Shown: positions 1 to 6,475, numbered from the stretch's first letter. The stretch: DNA of 8,903 nt from Chloroflexota bacterium (GCA_026708165.1 JAPOVO010000427.1:1-8903), one strand, 5' to 3'. The notes: generated by a model not told the origin, from the letters alone. Program-made: numbers and translations.

Positions 1-153
1 CGGGACCCGGCCGGCCCCAAAGACCGGCGACCGACCGACAAGAGGTACGTGCACGACCCGGATGCCTTCAAGCGTTTCTTTGACTTCGTGGACACGGAGT
101 ACGAGGTCCTGGATGAGATGTCGCCAGGATACACGTTGTACCGTCTGAAATGA
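1..153 (+). CDS. C-terminal fragment of an unidentified protein (5' end outside window)
   Basis: Frame 1 is open from the first base to a TGA at 151-153 and gives 50 residues ending in YTLYRLK. The fragment is rich in charged and aromatic residues (a DPDAFKRFFDFVD stretch, then a Tyr-containing strand-like end). It has no membrane segment. The pattern of a short helix followed by a strand ending in a Leu-Tyr-Arg motif resembles the soluble tails of bacterial membrane glycosyltransferases of the PMT/ArnT type, but 50 residues are not enough to assign a family. Codon use is G/C-ending like the neighbours, which supports real coding. An ATG at 150 overlaps the stop as ATGA, but the reading frame it opens does not look like protein. 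Confidence 0.6.
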   Translation, partial: RDPAGPKDRRPTDKRYVHDPDAFKRFFDFVDTEYEVLDEMSPGYTLYRLK

Positions 154-282
154 TGGAAGTGAGGCCATTTGCGCTTCAGGCCGACCTCTCCGGCTCGCAA
201 TCCCTCGCCTACTGGCGCAGCGAGCTCCGCCTGCAGGAGGAGCAGCCGCGGGACGACAGTGATATCCCTGGTCTCCTGACCG

Positions 283-304
283 CCCGCGTCCCCCTGGACG
301 CGGG
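283..304. other. Perfect 9-bp hairpin in the gap before the sugar dehydrogenase
   Basis: CCCGCGTCC at 283-291 is the exact reverse complement of GGACGCGGG at 296-304, with a four-base CCCT loop. It lies 130 bases after the stop of the upstream partial gene and 75 bases before the next start. No run of T follows on either strand, so it is not a standard intrinsic terminator. It could still be a transcript 3'-end stabiliser, a weak terminator, or chance in GC-rich DNA. Confidence 0.4.
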
Positions 305-378
305 TCCGGGGCAGGTGGGGCGGGGTAGACTTCTGACGGCTCCTTCTGCTCTCTAACCTGTAGCTTAACGTTGGTATT

Positions 379-1986
379 TTGAAGTCAGCCTGGTCGCGCC
401 GTAATGGGCGGCAAGCCACCGTTGGCGCCACGCTTTGCCTGACGTGCCTGGCAGTTGCTCTTCTGTGGTCGTGCGACGACGTTCAGGTTCGGGAACCGAC
501 ACCCACAGCCGTGGCGACTTCCACACCGGCGGCGACTCCCACACCCACACTGCCTCCGGGCTTGTCCATGGATCCGTTGCCTGATCGCATCGCACAAACG
601 GTTGGCGTGATCGAGGTGGACATAGCCGACTTCGCACGCTTGCCTGATTCGGGGGATGCGGAGTCCGGCGACGAGCGGGACCGCGGGCCAGCCTTGATGA
701 TGCTGCTCGTCGACGAGCCCGGCACGTGCCGCCTGTTCGTGAACGACCTTCGCGGCCCGCTCCACGGCGTCAGCTATGACGGCGGGACCGTGAGACTGTA
801 TATCGATTTAAGCGATCCCAAGTGGAATCTCAACCTCGATGTTAGCCACGAAGCCCGCGACTTCGGATTCGCAAGCTTCGCCTTTCATCCTCAGTTCAAT
901 CAGCCCGGGGCGCCTGGATTCGGCAAGTTCTACACGTTTTTGGAGACCAGCAACAAAGCCCCTGAGGCGGACTTCAAACCCTGGAATGAGACCCAAGACC
1001 ACTTTGACACGATCCTGCTGGAGTGGACGGCTCTGGACCCCGCCGCCGCGGTCTACGACGGCGGTCCGCCACGAGAACTTCTCCGCATCCAGCAACCGCA
1101 CAGATGGCACAACAGTGGGCAAGTCGCCTTCAATCCGCTTGCCGTCCCGGGAGAACCCGACTTCGGCATGCTGTATGTCGGCACGGGCGACGGTGGTTTG
1201 CCTGGCGCTCCGTACGGCCACGCCCAAAACCTCAGTTTTATCTACGGCAAGATCCTGCGCATCGATCCACTGGGCTCGAACAGCGCCAACGGCCGGTACG
1301 GCATCCCGGAGGACAACCCGTTTGCCGGCAAGCCCGGCCGGCTTGCCGAAATCTACGCCTATGGAATGCGTAACCCCCAGCGCTTCGGCTGGGACTCCCA
1401 GACCGGCAATCTATATGTGACGGACATTGGCGCGGACGTCATAGACGAGATCAGCATTGTCTCGGCGGGCGCCAACCTGGGCTGGAACCGTTGGGAGGGA
1501 AGCTTCCGGACTCACCCAGAGCCGATAGTCGATGGTATTTACTATCCGGTCGATATCGGCGATCCACGCGGCGAACCCGGTATCACGTATCCGATTGTCG
1601 AGTTCGACCACAGTGACCCGCTGCTGAAAGCCGCGGTTGCCGTCACCGGGATCGTCGCATACCGGGGAGACGCGATCCCGGAACTCAAGGACAAGCTGCT
1701 GTTTGGCGATATCGTCGGCGGGGAGGTGTTCTACGTACACATCGACCGGCCGCACGACGGTGGGCAGGATCAAATCCGACGGGTGTTGTTCAATCACGAA
1801 GGTGAGACGAAGACGCTACTTAAGTTGGTGCAGGAAAGCAGACGTCAGCAGGGGCTGTCCGAGATCCCGCGCGCGGACCTGCGGTTTGGCACCGGCCCCG
1901 ACGGTCAGATATTTCTGCTTAACAAGCGAGACGGCATGATCCGCCATCTTGGCAGTGCTCCGAAGACAACCTGCCCTTCGCCCTGA
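379..1986 (+). CDS. PQQ-dependent sugar dehydrogenase family lipoprotein (glucose/sorbosone dehydrogenase fold)
   Basis: This 535-residue protein is predicted to be a six-bladed beta-propeller that oxidises a sugar or other alcohol outside the membrane using PQQ. The N-terminus has a basic start (SRRNGRQ), a hydrophobic stretch at about 15-31 and Cys32 in LLWSC, a near-lipobox with Trp at an unusual position. A Thr/Pro-rich linker follows at about 39-60. Family motifs then appear in order: FASFAFHP (164-171), HNSGQVAF with the candidate catalytic His244, YVGTGDGG (266-273), KILRIDPLG (291-299), GMRNPQ with Arg331-Asn332 matching the PQQ-contacting Arg-Asn of soluble glucose dehydrogenases, LGWNRWEG (367-374), and the last blade GTGPDGQIF (504-512). 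An acidic Ser/Gly/Asp/Glu-rich stretch (91-102) precedes the first propeller strands. The start is TTG at 379, the first start codon after an in-frame TAG at 361. It keeps the signal peptide whole, but no clear Shine-Dalgarno is visible. No PQQ biosynthesis gene is in the window. The substrate is unknown, and some family members are not dehydrogenases. Confidence 0.9.
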   Translation: MKSAWSRRNGRQATVGATLCLTCLAVALLWSCDDVQVREPTPTAVATSTPAATPTPTLPPGLSMDPLPDRIAQTVGVIEVDIADFARLPDSGDAESGDERDRGPALMMLLVDEPGTCRLFVNDLRGPLHGVSYDGGTVRLYIDLSDPKWNLNLDVSHEARDFGFASFAFHPQFNQPGAPGFGKFYTFLETSNKAPEADFKPWNETQDHFDTILLEWTALDPAAAVYDGGPPRELLRIQQPHRWHNSGQVAFNPLAVPGEPDFGMLYVGTGDGGLPGAPYGHAQNLSFIYGKILRIDPLGSNSANGRYGIPEDNPFAGKPGRLAEIYAYGMRNPQRFGWDSQTGNLYVTDIGADVIDEISIVSAGANLGWNRWEGSFRTHPEPIVDGIYYPVDIGDPRGEPGITYPIVEFDHSDPLLKAAVAVTGIVAYRGDAIPELKDKLLFGDIVGGEVFYVHIDRPHDGGQDQIRRVLFNHEGETKTLLKLVQESRRQQGLSEIPRADLRFGTGPDGQIFLLNKRDGMIRHLGSAPKTTCPSP

Positions 1987-2128
1987 AGCAAGAACCTTCC
2001 GGCCACGACGCCGTCCGATGCAATCCCCTCTAAACTCTCCGGCTCGAGAATGGTCAAGATCGCGGACTTGCACCAGTCCTTGACTTTCTTCAGAACCGAC
2101 GAGGCCGGCAGAGTTTACGAGAGCACGT

Positions 2129-2156
2129 TTGCCGAACCCATCCTGATCCGCATAAT
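2129..2156 (+). promoter_or_regulatory. Candidate sigma-70-type promoter for the glycosidase gene
   Basis: TTGCCG (2129-2134) and CATAAT (2151-2156) are separated by 16 bases. The -10 matches TATAAT at five of six positions and the -35 matches TTGACA at three. Transcription would begin near 2163, leaving a leader of about 145 bases before the TTG start at 2307. That leader would contain both inverted repeats. The site is predicted by eye only. Confidence 0.3.
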
Positions 2157-2166
2157 CTCTGATTAC

Positions 2167-2196
2167 GCGTTGGTCGGACTGAGAAACCGACCGCGC
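2167..2196. other. Hairpin in the glycosidase leader region
   Basis: GGTCGG (2172-2177) pairs with CCGACC (2187-2192) around a nine-base loop. The stem extends outward through a T-G wobble, a bulged T, and GCG pairing with CGC. No T-run follows, so it is not an intrinsic terminator. It would lie at the start of the transcript from the candidate promoter. Confidence 0.3.
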
Positions 2197-2208
2197 TCAT
2201 TGTTCGGG

Positions 2209-2257
2209 AAGCGAACCGGACTGTCCCAAAAGACGAATCGGTCTGGGGGTTTCGCTT
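2209..2257. repeat. Inverted repeat, arms AAGCGAA / TTCGCTT
   Basis: AAGCGAA at 2209-2215 is exactly complementary to TTCGCTT at 2251-2257. Two further C-G pairs form if one T is bulged. The enclosed stretch contains GGACTGTCCCAAAAG (2218-2232), which resembles insertion-sequence terminal repeats. I found no partner copy and no transposase. It may be an operator-like site, a leader structure or chance. Confidence 0.3.
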
Positions 2258-2306
2258 AATGGACGCTAACAATACAATTCACCGGTGAGATTGTCTGTTT
2301 ACATAA

Positions 2307-4607
2307 TTGAGTAGAGTTCCGGGGCTGTCCAGAAGCCTCTCGCGCCGGTCGCTGATAGCGGCGAGCGCCAGCCTCTTTTCCGGCATGTTCGTACCGAGCA
2401 TCGCCGGCGCCAACGAACCACCTCCCGCCCCGTCGATTGCAACCACCGCTCAGCCGTTCGATTGGCACGTGGCGTCGCACCCGGAAATACAGGGGATGGT
2501 GGACAGAATCAGCAACGTCCTTTCGTTCAACGTGAACGCTTTCAAGGGACGGCTCGGCCAAGTCTACGGGATCAACGCAGGCAAGCTGTATCCGCAGGTC
2601 TTCGCGCGTGACCTGGCGACCATTTCGGAGTTCATAGGCTACACGTTCGACCCCGCGTTTCAGCGGACGCCTGTCGAAGAGTTCCTGTGGACCCAGGATG
2701 TCTTCAACCGAAGCGAGGAGACTCGCGGCGCGGTGGCGGCTACGGTGTCGCCGGCGGGCGAGTTGGACAAGGCGACGGCGGTATCCGACGAAGAGACCAG
2801 CGTAATCGAAATCGCCTACCAGCATTTCCGAATGGGCGGCGGTGCCGACTGGCTTGGGACCTATGTCGGAGACAAGACGGTCCTGGCGCGTCTCAACGAT
2901 TCGGTGGAATACGTGCTGAGGGCGCGACGCGACAGTGAGACCGGGCTGATCTATCGAGCTCACACGTCGGACTGGGGAGACGTAAAGCTGGAAGGTGGTC
3001 AATTCCCCACCGACCTGTTGCCCGGCGACGCCGTGACGGCCTCGATTTTCGATCAGGCGCTGACGTTCCGGGCACTAGGTCAGCTCGTCGAGATGAATAC
3101 GGCCGCCGGGGACGAAGAAGCCGCTTCGCGATATTCGTCGGTCCAGGGCGAGATTCGGGCTTCGACCGATGAGCATCTATGGAGCTACTCACTGGGCCGT
3201 TATGTGATACACAAGCACCTGTCGCCCCTCCATCACAGTTTTGACGAGAGCGCCATAGTCTCGTTCGGCAACGCGGTGGCGGTGCAGACGGGCCTTGCGG
3301 TGGAGAGTCAGGCACGTTCGATCCTGGAGAAGCTGGAGGAAGCGGCTCGTGTGGCCGGAACGCGACGCGCGGGACTGAGTCTCTGGCCGCCCTACCCGGA
3401 CGGCACGTTCAACCATCCCAACATGGGACCGGCCAACTACCAAAACGGAGGAGTTTGGGACTGGTGGGCCGGGGTGCAGATTCTTGGAGAATTCGAACGC
3501 GGGGCCTCTGGCATGGCGCTGGCTCACCTGTTGGAGGCGGCCAGACATTGGAGCGCCTCGGGCCTGGTGCCGGAGTGGTTTCACATTCCCACGGGCACGG
3601 ACCAGGGAAGTCTGGAGTTCGGAGGCGCTGCAGGGACGCTGGGACAAGCCGTGGTTCGTGGGCTTTTTGGCATCCAAACAACTGGACGAGCGTACGAGAT
3701 CGCCGGCAGGCTGGGGGCACTTTCCGGGAGCGTGACCATCCGAAATCAGCAATCCGGAGTTGCCGTGTCGTACACACAGCGTTCGGGGAACGGCTGGCTT
3801 GCCATGGATATCAACGCGACGGCGCCGGACGGCGGCTCGGTTTCCCTGCTCGTGCCTGATGACTGGTCCAATGCCGTGGTGCTGGTTGACGACCGTGCGG
3901 TCGCGGCGGGACTGATCGACGTGATGTATGACTCCGTGACGCCGAAGGTGCAGGTTGCCGATGGAGTCCACACCGTAACGGCATTGCGGGCCGACGTAGA
4001 TTCCGCCTCCAGCGCCTGGACTTCGGACTACGGTCGGTTCTTCCCGGTCGACGGCGAGCTCGGATATTGGATGACCGACGCTTCGGGCGTTCCGCTCTGG
4101 AGCGGTTATTCGGCGCTCGGCGGTGAATTGGCGCTTGGCCCGGCTCTTTCGGGTCGATTCATAATGGATGGTCTCGTGTCACAGGCCGTGCACGGCGGCG
4201 TATTGCAATGGTCGCCGGAGCAAGGGGCTGTGGTGACGGCTCCGATTCTAAATAAGCTCTCTGAGGCGGGACACGACGGATGGCTCGAGGAGAATCATGG
4301 AATCCCGGAGGCGGGAGAGCCGGACCTTGCGATTCTGGACAACGATGCAGCTATCAAGAACCGATTTCTTGGAGAAGCGAACTGGCGCCGCATTTTCGGT
4401 ATGCCGGTCGCGTTCGTGGACCATCCACACGTGGCTATTTTGAGAGCGGAAAACCAAGCGTTTCAGCACTGGAAGATCGAAACCGGGTGGGGCGCGGGAC
4501 CTGGACACGTGTCTACCATGAATGTCGGCTCCATGGCCGTCGAGGCGGGCATTATTCCCTCCGAGTCGCTTGAATTGGCCCGAGGAACGCCCGCAAGCGA
4601 CGAGTAA
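2307..4607 (+). CDS. Tat-exported six-hairpin glycosidase-like protein with C-terminal beta domain and two-part accessory module
   Basis: This 766-residue protein is probably a glycoside hydrolase acting outside the membrane. A twin-arginine signal is clear: SRRSLI at 12-17, a hydrophobic core, and a likely cut after AGA (33-35). Residues about 55-460 read as an (alpha/alpha)6 barrel of the glycogen-debranching/rhamnosidase type. Motifs are YPQVFARDLATI (95-106), SDWGD (221-225), FDQALTFRAL (248-257), LWPPYPDG (359-366), the aromatic YQNGGVWDWW (378-387), and PEWF (422-425). Candidate acidic catalytic residues are D102, D222, D225 and E423; I cannot choose between them. Residues about 470-562 resemble the beta-sandwich that closes GH78-like enzymes, ending in VHTVTAL. 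Residues about 575-750 form two Trp/Gly-rich units unlike the rest. The start is TTG at 2307, the first start after an in-frame TAA at 2304, and the only one upstream of the twin arginines. No strong Shine-Dalgarno is seen; GGTGAG at 2284-2289 is too distant. The substrate and GH family are not assignable by eye, and a catalytically inactive carbohydrate binder is possible. Confidence 0.85.
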   Translation: MSRVPGLSRSLSRRSLIAASASLFSGMFVPSIAGANEPPPAPSIATTAQPFDWHVASHPEIQGMVDRISNVLSFNVNAFKGRLGQVYGINAGKLYPQVFARDLATISEFIGYTFDPAFQRTPVEEFLWTQDVFNRSEETRGAVAATVSPAGELDKATAVSDEETSVIEIAYQHFRMGGGADWLGTYVGDKTVLARLNDSVEYVLRARRDSETGLIYRAHTSDWGDVKLEGGQFPTDLLPGDAVTASIFDQALTFRALGQLVEMNTAAGDEEAASRYSSVQGEIRASTDEHLWSYSLGRYVIHKHLSPLHHSFDESAIVSFGNAVAVQTGLAVESQARSILEKLEEAARVAGTRRAGLSLWPPYPDGTFNHPNMGPANYQNGGVWDWWAGVQILGEFERGASGMALAHLLEAARHWSASGLVPEWFHIPTGTDQGSLEFGGAAGTLGQAVVRGLFGIQTTGRAYEIAGRLGALSGSVTIRNQQSGVAVSYTQRSGNGWLAMDINATAPDGGSVSLLVPDDWSNAVVLVDDRAVAAGLIDVMYDSVTPKVQVADGVHTVTALRADVDSASSAWTSDYGRFFPVDGELGYWMTDASGVPLWSGYSALGGELALGPALSGRFIMDGLVSQAVHGGVLQWSPEQGAVVTAPILNKLSEAGHDGWLEENHGIPEAGEPDLAILDNDAAIKNRFLGEANWRRIFGMPVAFVDHPHVAILRAENQAFQHWKIETGWGAGPGHVSTMNVGSMAVEAGIIPSESLELARGTPASDE

Positions 4608-4665
4608 ATCTCCGCGCCGTACCGGGCTTGGGTTGGCTGCGTCCCGGAAGCGTCGACCTCGCCGA

Positions 4666-4671
4666 TATAAT
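4666..4671 (+). promoter_or_regulatory. Consensus -10 box (TATAAT) before the class V aminotransferase gene
   Basis: A perfect TATAAT lies 37 bases upstream of the ATG at 4709. Transcription would begin near 4678, giving a leader of about 30 bases that contains the Shine-Dalgarno sequence. No recognisable -35 hexamer sits 15-19 bases upstream; the nearest TTGG-type match (4633-4638) is 27 bases away. The site implies that the gene has its own promoter, and it argues against the upstream in-frame TTG at 4628 as the start. Confidence 0.4.
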
Positions 4672-4692
4672 TCCCGCACCCGAAGTCGGGCC

Positions 4693-4698
4693 AAGGAG
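4693..4698 (+). promoter_or_regulatory. Shine-Dalgarno AAGGAG that decides the start at 4709
   Basis: AAGGAG lies ten bases before the ATG at 4709. An alternative TTG start at 4628 in the same frame would add 27 residues. It has no such site and would add a poorly conserved-looking, proline-containing leader. The ATG is therefore preferred. Confidence 0.7.
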
Positions 4699-4708
4699 CA
4701 CAATCGCG

Positions 4709-5905
4709 ATGGTACGAGCCGTGACGCCGAATCTCGACTCGATTGACGTGGAAGAGGTCCGACGCAGCTTCGCGAACATCGACGACATGGTGTATCTCAA
4801 CACCGGCACCGAGGGGCTGGCTCCCCGACCAGTGCTGGACAAGCTAATCGAACTGACGACTTATTGCGAGACCAAGGGGCAGGCGTCAATCGATGTCTCG
4901 CGGGCGCTTATCGAGACCGCGCGAGAGCGGGTGGCGCAGTTTCTGGGGGTTGAGTCCTCGACGATTGGCTTTGCGGAAAACGCGACGGAGGCGGTGAACT
5001 GGGTGGCTTCGTCGCTCGACTTCAACCCCGGCGACGAGGTACTGCTGTCGCTGAACGAGCATCCCGCCATGAACTTTCCGTGGACGTATCAGCGAAATCT
5101 CGGAAGGGTATCGCTCAACTGGTTCGAGATCAGCAGCGACCCGGACGAAACACTGGCAAACATCCGCGACGGAATCACGACCCGCACCAGACTGATCGCG
5201 CTCAGCCACGTGGAGCGCCACCAGGGCCGCCGAGTGCCGGCCAAGCGGATTTGCGAACTGGCGGCGGATGCGGGAGTCCTGGTGCTGCTGGATGGCGCGC
5301 AGGCGCTGGGACAATTTCCGGTTGATCTTGGCGATCTCAATGTGGACTTCTACGCCGGAAACGGCCACAAGTGGCTGTGCGGTCCAAGGGGTACGGGGAT
5401 CTTTTACGCAAAGAGCGAACGTCTCCCACTACTCACACAGCGGCACGTGGGCGTAGGGAGCACGGAAACTCCGTTCGACTGGGACAGGGCCGGAGGACCC
5501 ACGCTGAGGCAGGCGGCGCGGCGGTTTGAATATGGAACGCGCGATCGCGCCACTCTGGGTGCAATGGACGCAACGATCGACTGGATCGAAGGGCTGGGAT
5601 TTGACGCGATTCAATCACGGATGGCCGCGCTTGCGGCCATCGCCAGGAACCGGGCGAACGAACGAGGCTGGCACGTATCCAGCCCCGCATGCTGGGAAGC
5701 CGGCAGCGCCCTGGTCTCGTTTCAAGTGCCGGGCGCGGACGGCTTCGCTCTGAGGAAATATCTGGCCGAGGAGCGAAACACGTGGATCTCGCATAATTTC
5801 GCGGGCGAGGTCCGGGTCTCGACACACTACTTCAACACGGTCGAGGAGATCGATTATGCGTTCGAGGAAATGGACTTCTATTTGAAGCAGCGCAGAGCCG
5901 CGTGA
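4709..5905 (+). CDS. Class V aminotransferase-fold PLP enzyme (isopenicillin-N epimerase / desulfurase-like, lacking the desulfurase cysteine)
   Basis: This 398-residue cytoplasmic enzyme uses pyridoxal phosphate. Class V motifs run in order: YLNTGTEG near residue 30; FAENATEAVNWV (88-99), the cofactor-phosphate loop; SHVERHQGRRVP (166-177); LDGAQALGQFP (194-204), with Asp195 for the pyridine nitrogen and Gln198; FYAGNGHKWLCGPRGTG (214-230), with Lys221 as the expected Schiff-base lysine; GTRD near 276-279; and RVSTHYFNT (369-377), with the carboxylate-binding Arg369. Length and order fit the family. Cysteine desulfurases of the SufS/NifS type carry a catalytic Cys in a loop shortly before the final Arg motif. 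Here that loop reads NTWISHNFAG, with no Cys, so sulfur release by persulfide is unlikely. An epimerase, beta-lyase or C-S lyase-like role is more plausible, but no substrate can be named. It follows the glycosidase gene by 101 bases with its own -10 and ribosome site, and is followed by the LysM gene after 36 bases. Confidence 0.9.
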   Translation: MVRAVTPNLDSIDVEEVRRSFANIDDMVYLNTGTEGLAPRPVLDKLIELTTYCETKGQASIDVSRALIETARERVAQFLGVESSTIGFAENATEAVNWVASSLDFNPGDEVLLSLNEHPAMNFPWTYQRNLGRVSLNWFEISSDPDETLANIRDGITTRTRLIALSHVERHQGRRVPAKRICELAADAGVLVLLDGAQALGQFPVDLGDLNVDFYAGNGHKWLCGPRGTGIFYAKSERLPLLTQRHVGVGSTETPFDWDRAGGPTLRQAARRFEYGTRDRATLGAMDATIDWIEGLGFDAIQSRMAALAAIARNRANERGWHVSSPACWEAGSALVSFQVPGADGFALRKYLAEERNTWISHNFAGEVRVSTHYFNTVEEIDYAFEEMDFYLKQRRAA

Positions 5906-5941
5906 CCGAGAAGGCGACACTCGTGTCTTCACCGTCGCTCT

Positions 5942-6391
5942 GTGGCGGCCGTTCAGAACCAGCTCAGAGCATTGTTTGACAGGGATAGAAGATCAGCGAG
6001 CGGGAGCGAGTTCTTCGTTGGGCTACTGGTGGTGGCGCTGCTCGTATTTTTGCTTTGGTATTTTCTGCTGCGACCGCGCGACGTAGAGGTGGGGACGTTC
6101 GGCGCGCCCTCAACGGTCACGGTGGAGGTGGAAGAGGACAACCTCCAAAAGGCCCTGGAAAACGTTGTAGTCACTCCCACCGCGCAGCCTACGCCCACGC
6201 CCACGCCGCGGCCCCGGGCGACGCCGACGCCGACTCCAGTCATCTACACGGTGCAGCCGGGCGACGTGCTTTCGGCGATAGCCGACAGGTTTGGCGTCTC
6301 GGTGGACGAGATCGTCGCGGCCAACGACATTGCCAATCCGGACGTTGTGGCAGTTGGACAGGAATTGGTGATTCCCATAGTGGACGAGTGA
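5942..6391 (+). CDS. Membrane-anchored LysM domain protein with Thr-Pro stalk
   Basis: This 149-residue protein is a predicted peptidoglycan or glycan binder held at the cell surface. It has a short basic cytoplasmic head (1-23), one transmembrane helix (about 24-43, FFVGLLVVALLVFLLWYFLL) followed by RPR, and a polar spacer with VTVEVEEDN. A Thr-Pro stalk follows (about 78-99), then one complete LysM (about 102-145) with its hallmark YTVQPGDVLSAIADRFGVS start, an NDIANPD middle and a GQELVIP end. No catalytic domain is attached, so it may be a scaffold or wall-binding tether. The start is GTG at 5942, the first plausible start after an in-frame TGA at 5903; no good Shine-Dalgarno is visible. 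It lies 36 bases after the PLP enzyme gene and may be co-transcribed with it. An internal TTG at 5972 would still leave the membrane helix intact, so the exact start is uncertain. The final gene on this strand, it faces a convergent operon. Confidence 0.9.
   Translation: MAAVQNQLRALFDRDRRSASGSEFFVGLLVVALLVFLLWYFLLRPRDVEVGTFGAPSTVTVEVEEDNLQKALENVVVTPTAQPTPTPTPRPRATPTPTPVIYTVQPGDVLSAIADRFGVSVDEIVAANDIANPDVVAVGQELVIPIVDE
6173..6238 (+). repeat. Thr-Pro codon repeat (ACG CCN hexamers) in the LysM stalk
   Basis: The stalk is coded by repeated ACG-CCC/ACG-CCG hexamers broken by CGG-CCC-CGG-GCG. The same kind of linker, less regular, occurs in the sugar dehydrogenase at 493-558. Such hexamer runs can change length by slippage and vary between strains. 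Confidence 0.6.
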
Positions 6392-6448
6392 CCGGCAGCC
6401 CGCGTGAGTTGCAAGCGCGAGCGGTGGGTCGAGCGTCAAGGAGCTTCG

Positions 6449-6467
6449 CAGTCAGCCTCGGCGACTG
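6449..6467. other. Small hairpin between convergent genes
   Basis: CAGTC (6449-6453) pairs with GACTG (6463-6467), with an inner GC/GC pair after a bulged A and a CTCG loop. It sits just before the stop of the minus-strand membrane protein, in the 84-base gap after the LysM gene. No T-run is present on either side, so a role as a bidirectional terminator is only possible, not supported. Confidence 0.25.
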
Positions 6468-6475
6468 TGGGCGGA

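Larger units (their letters stand above)
1987..2306. other. 320-base intergenic region before the glycosidase gene
   Basis: I see no convincing gene here. An open frame at 2050-2259 (69 residues) has no ribosome site and no recognisable motif. The region holds a promoter-like pair (2129-2156), two inverted repeats (2167-2196 and 2209-2257) and a TACAAT hexamer at 2273-2278 without a matching -35. It is more AT-rich near its right end than the flanking genes, as expected for a regulatory stretch. No T-run terminator follows the dehydrogenase stop. Confidence 0.6.

Noticed and set aside
150..356. Open frame of 68 codons overlapping the stop of the first gene as ATGA
   Set aside because: The overlap suggests translational coupling, but there is no ribosome site, the translation lacks any motif or sensible hydrophobic pattern, and the frame contains the 9-bp hairpin. 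It reads as non-coding.
493..558. Thr-Pro-rich stretch in the sugar dehydrogenase considered as a separate repeat element
   Set aside because: It is a coded linker directly after the lipoprotein cysteine, less regular than the LysM stalk, and is explained by protein architecture.
385..765. Long antisense open frames opposite the sugar dehydrogenase, with similar ones opposite the other large genes
   Set aside because: They follow from G/C-ending codons in the real genes. Their translations are Arg-rich with no motifs, while the sense frames carry clear family signatures.
2218..2232. GGACTGTCCCAAAAG, similar to insertion-sequence terminal repeats
   Set aside because: No inverted partner, flanking target duplication or transposase was found, and the adjacent gene is a glycosidase. 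A loosely similar string at 2319 reads in the same direction and lies inside coding sequence.
2050..2259. Open frame of 69 codons in the 320-base gap
   Set aside because: It starts at ATG with no ribosome site, covers the candidate promoter and both inverted repeats, and its residues show no family motif. A decayed gene cannot be excluded, but nothing supports it.
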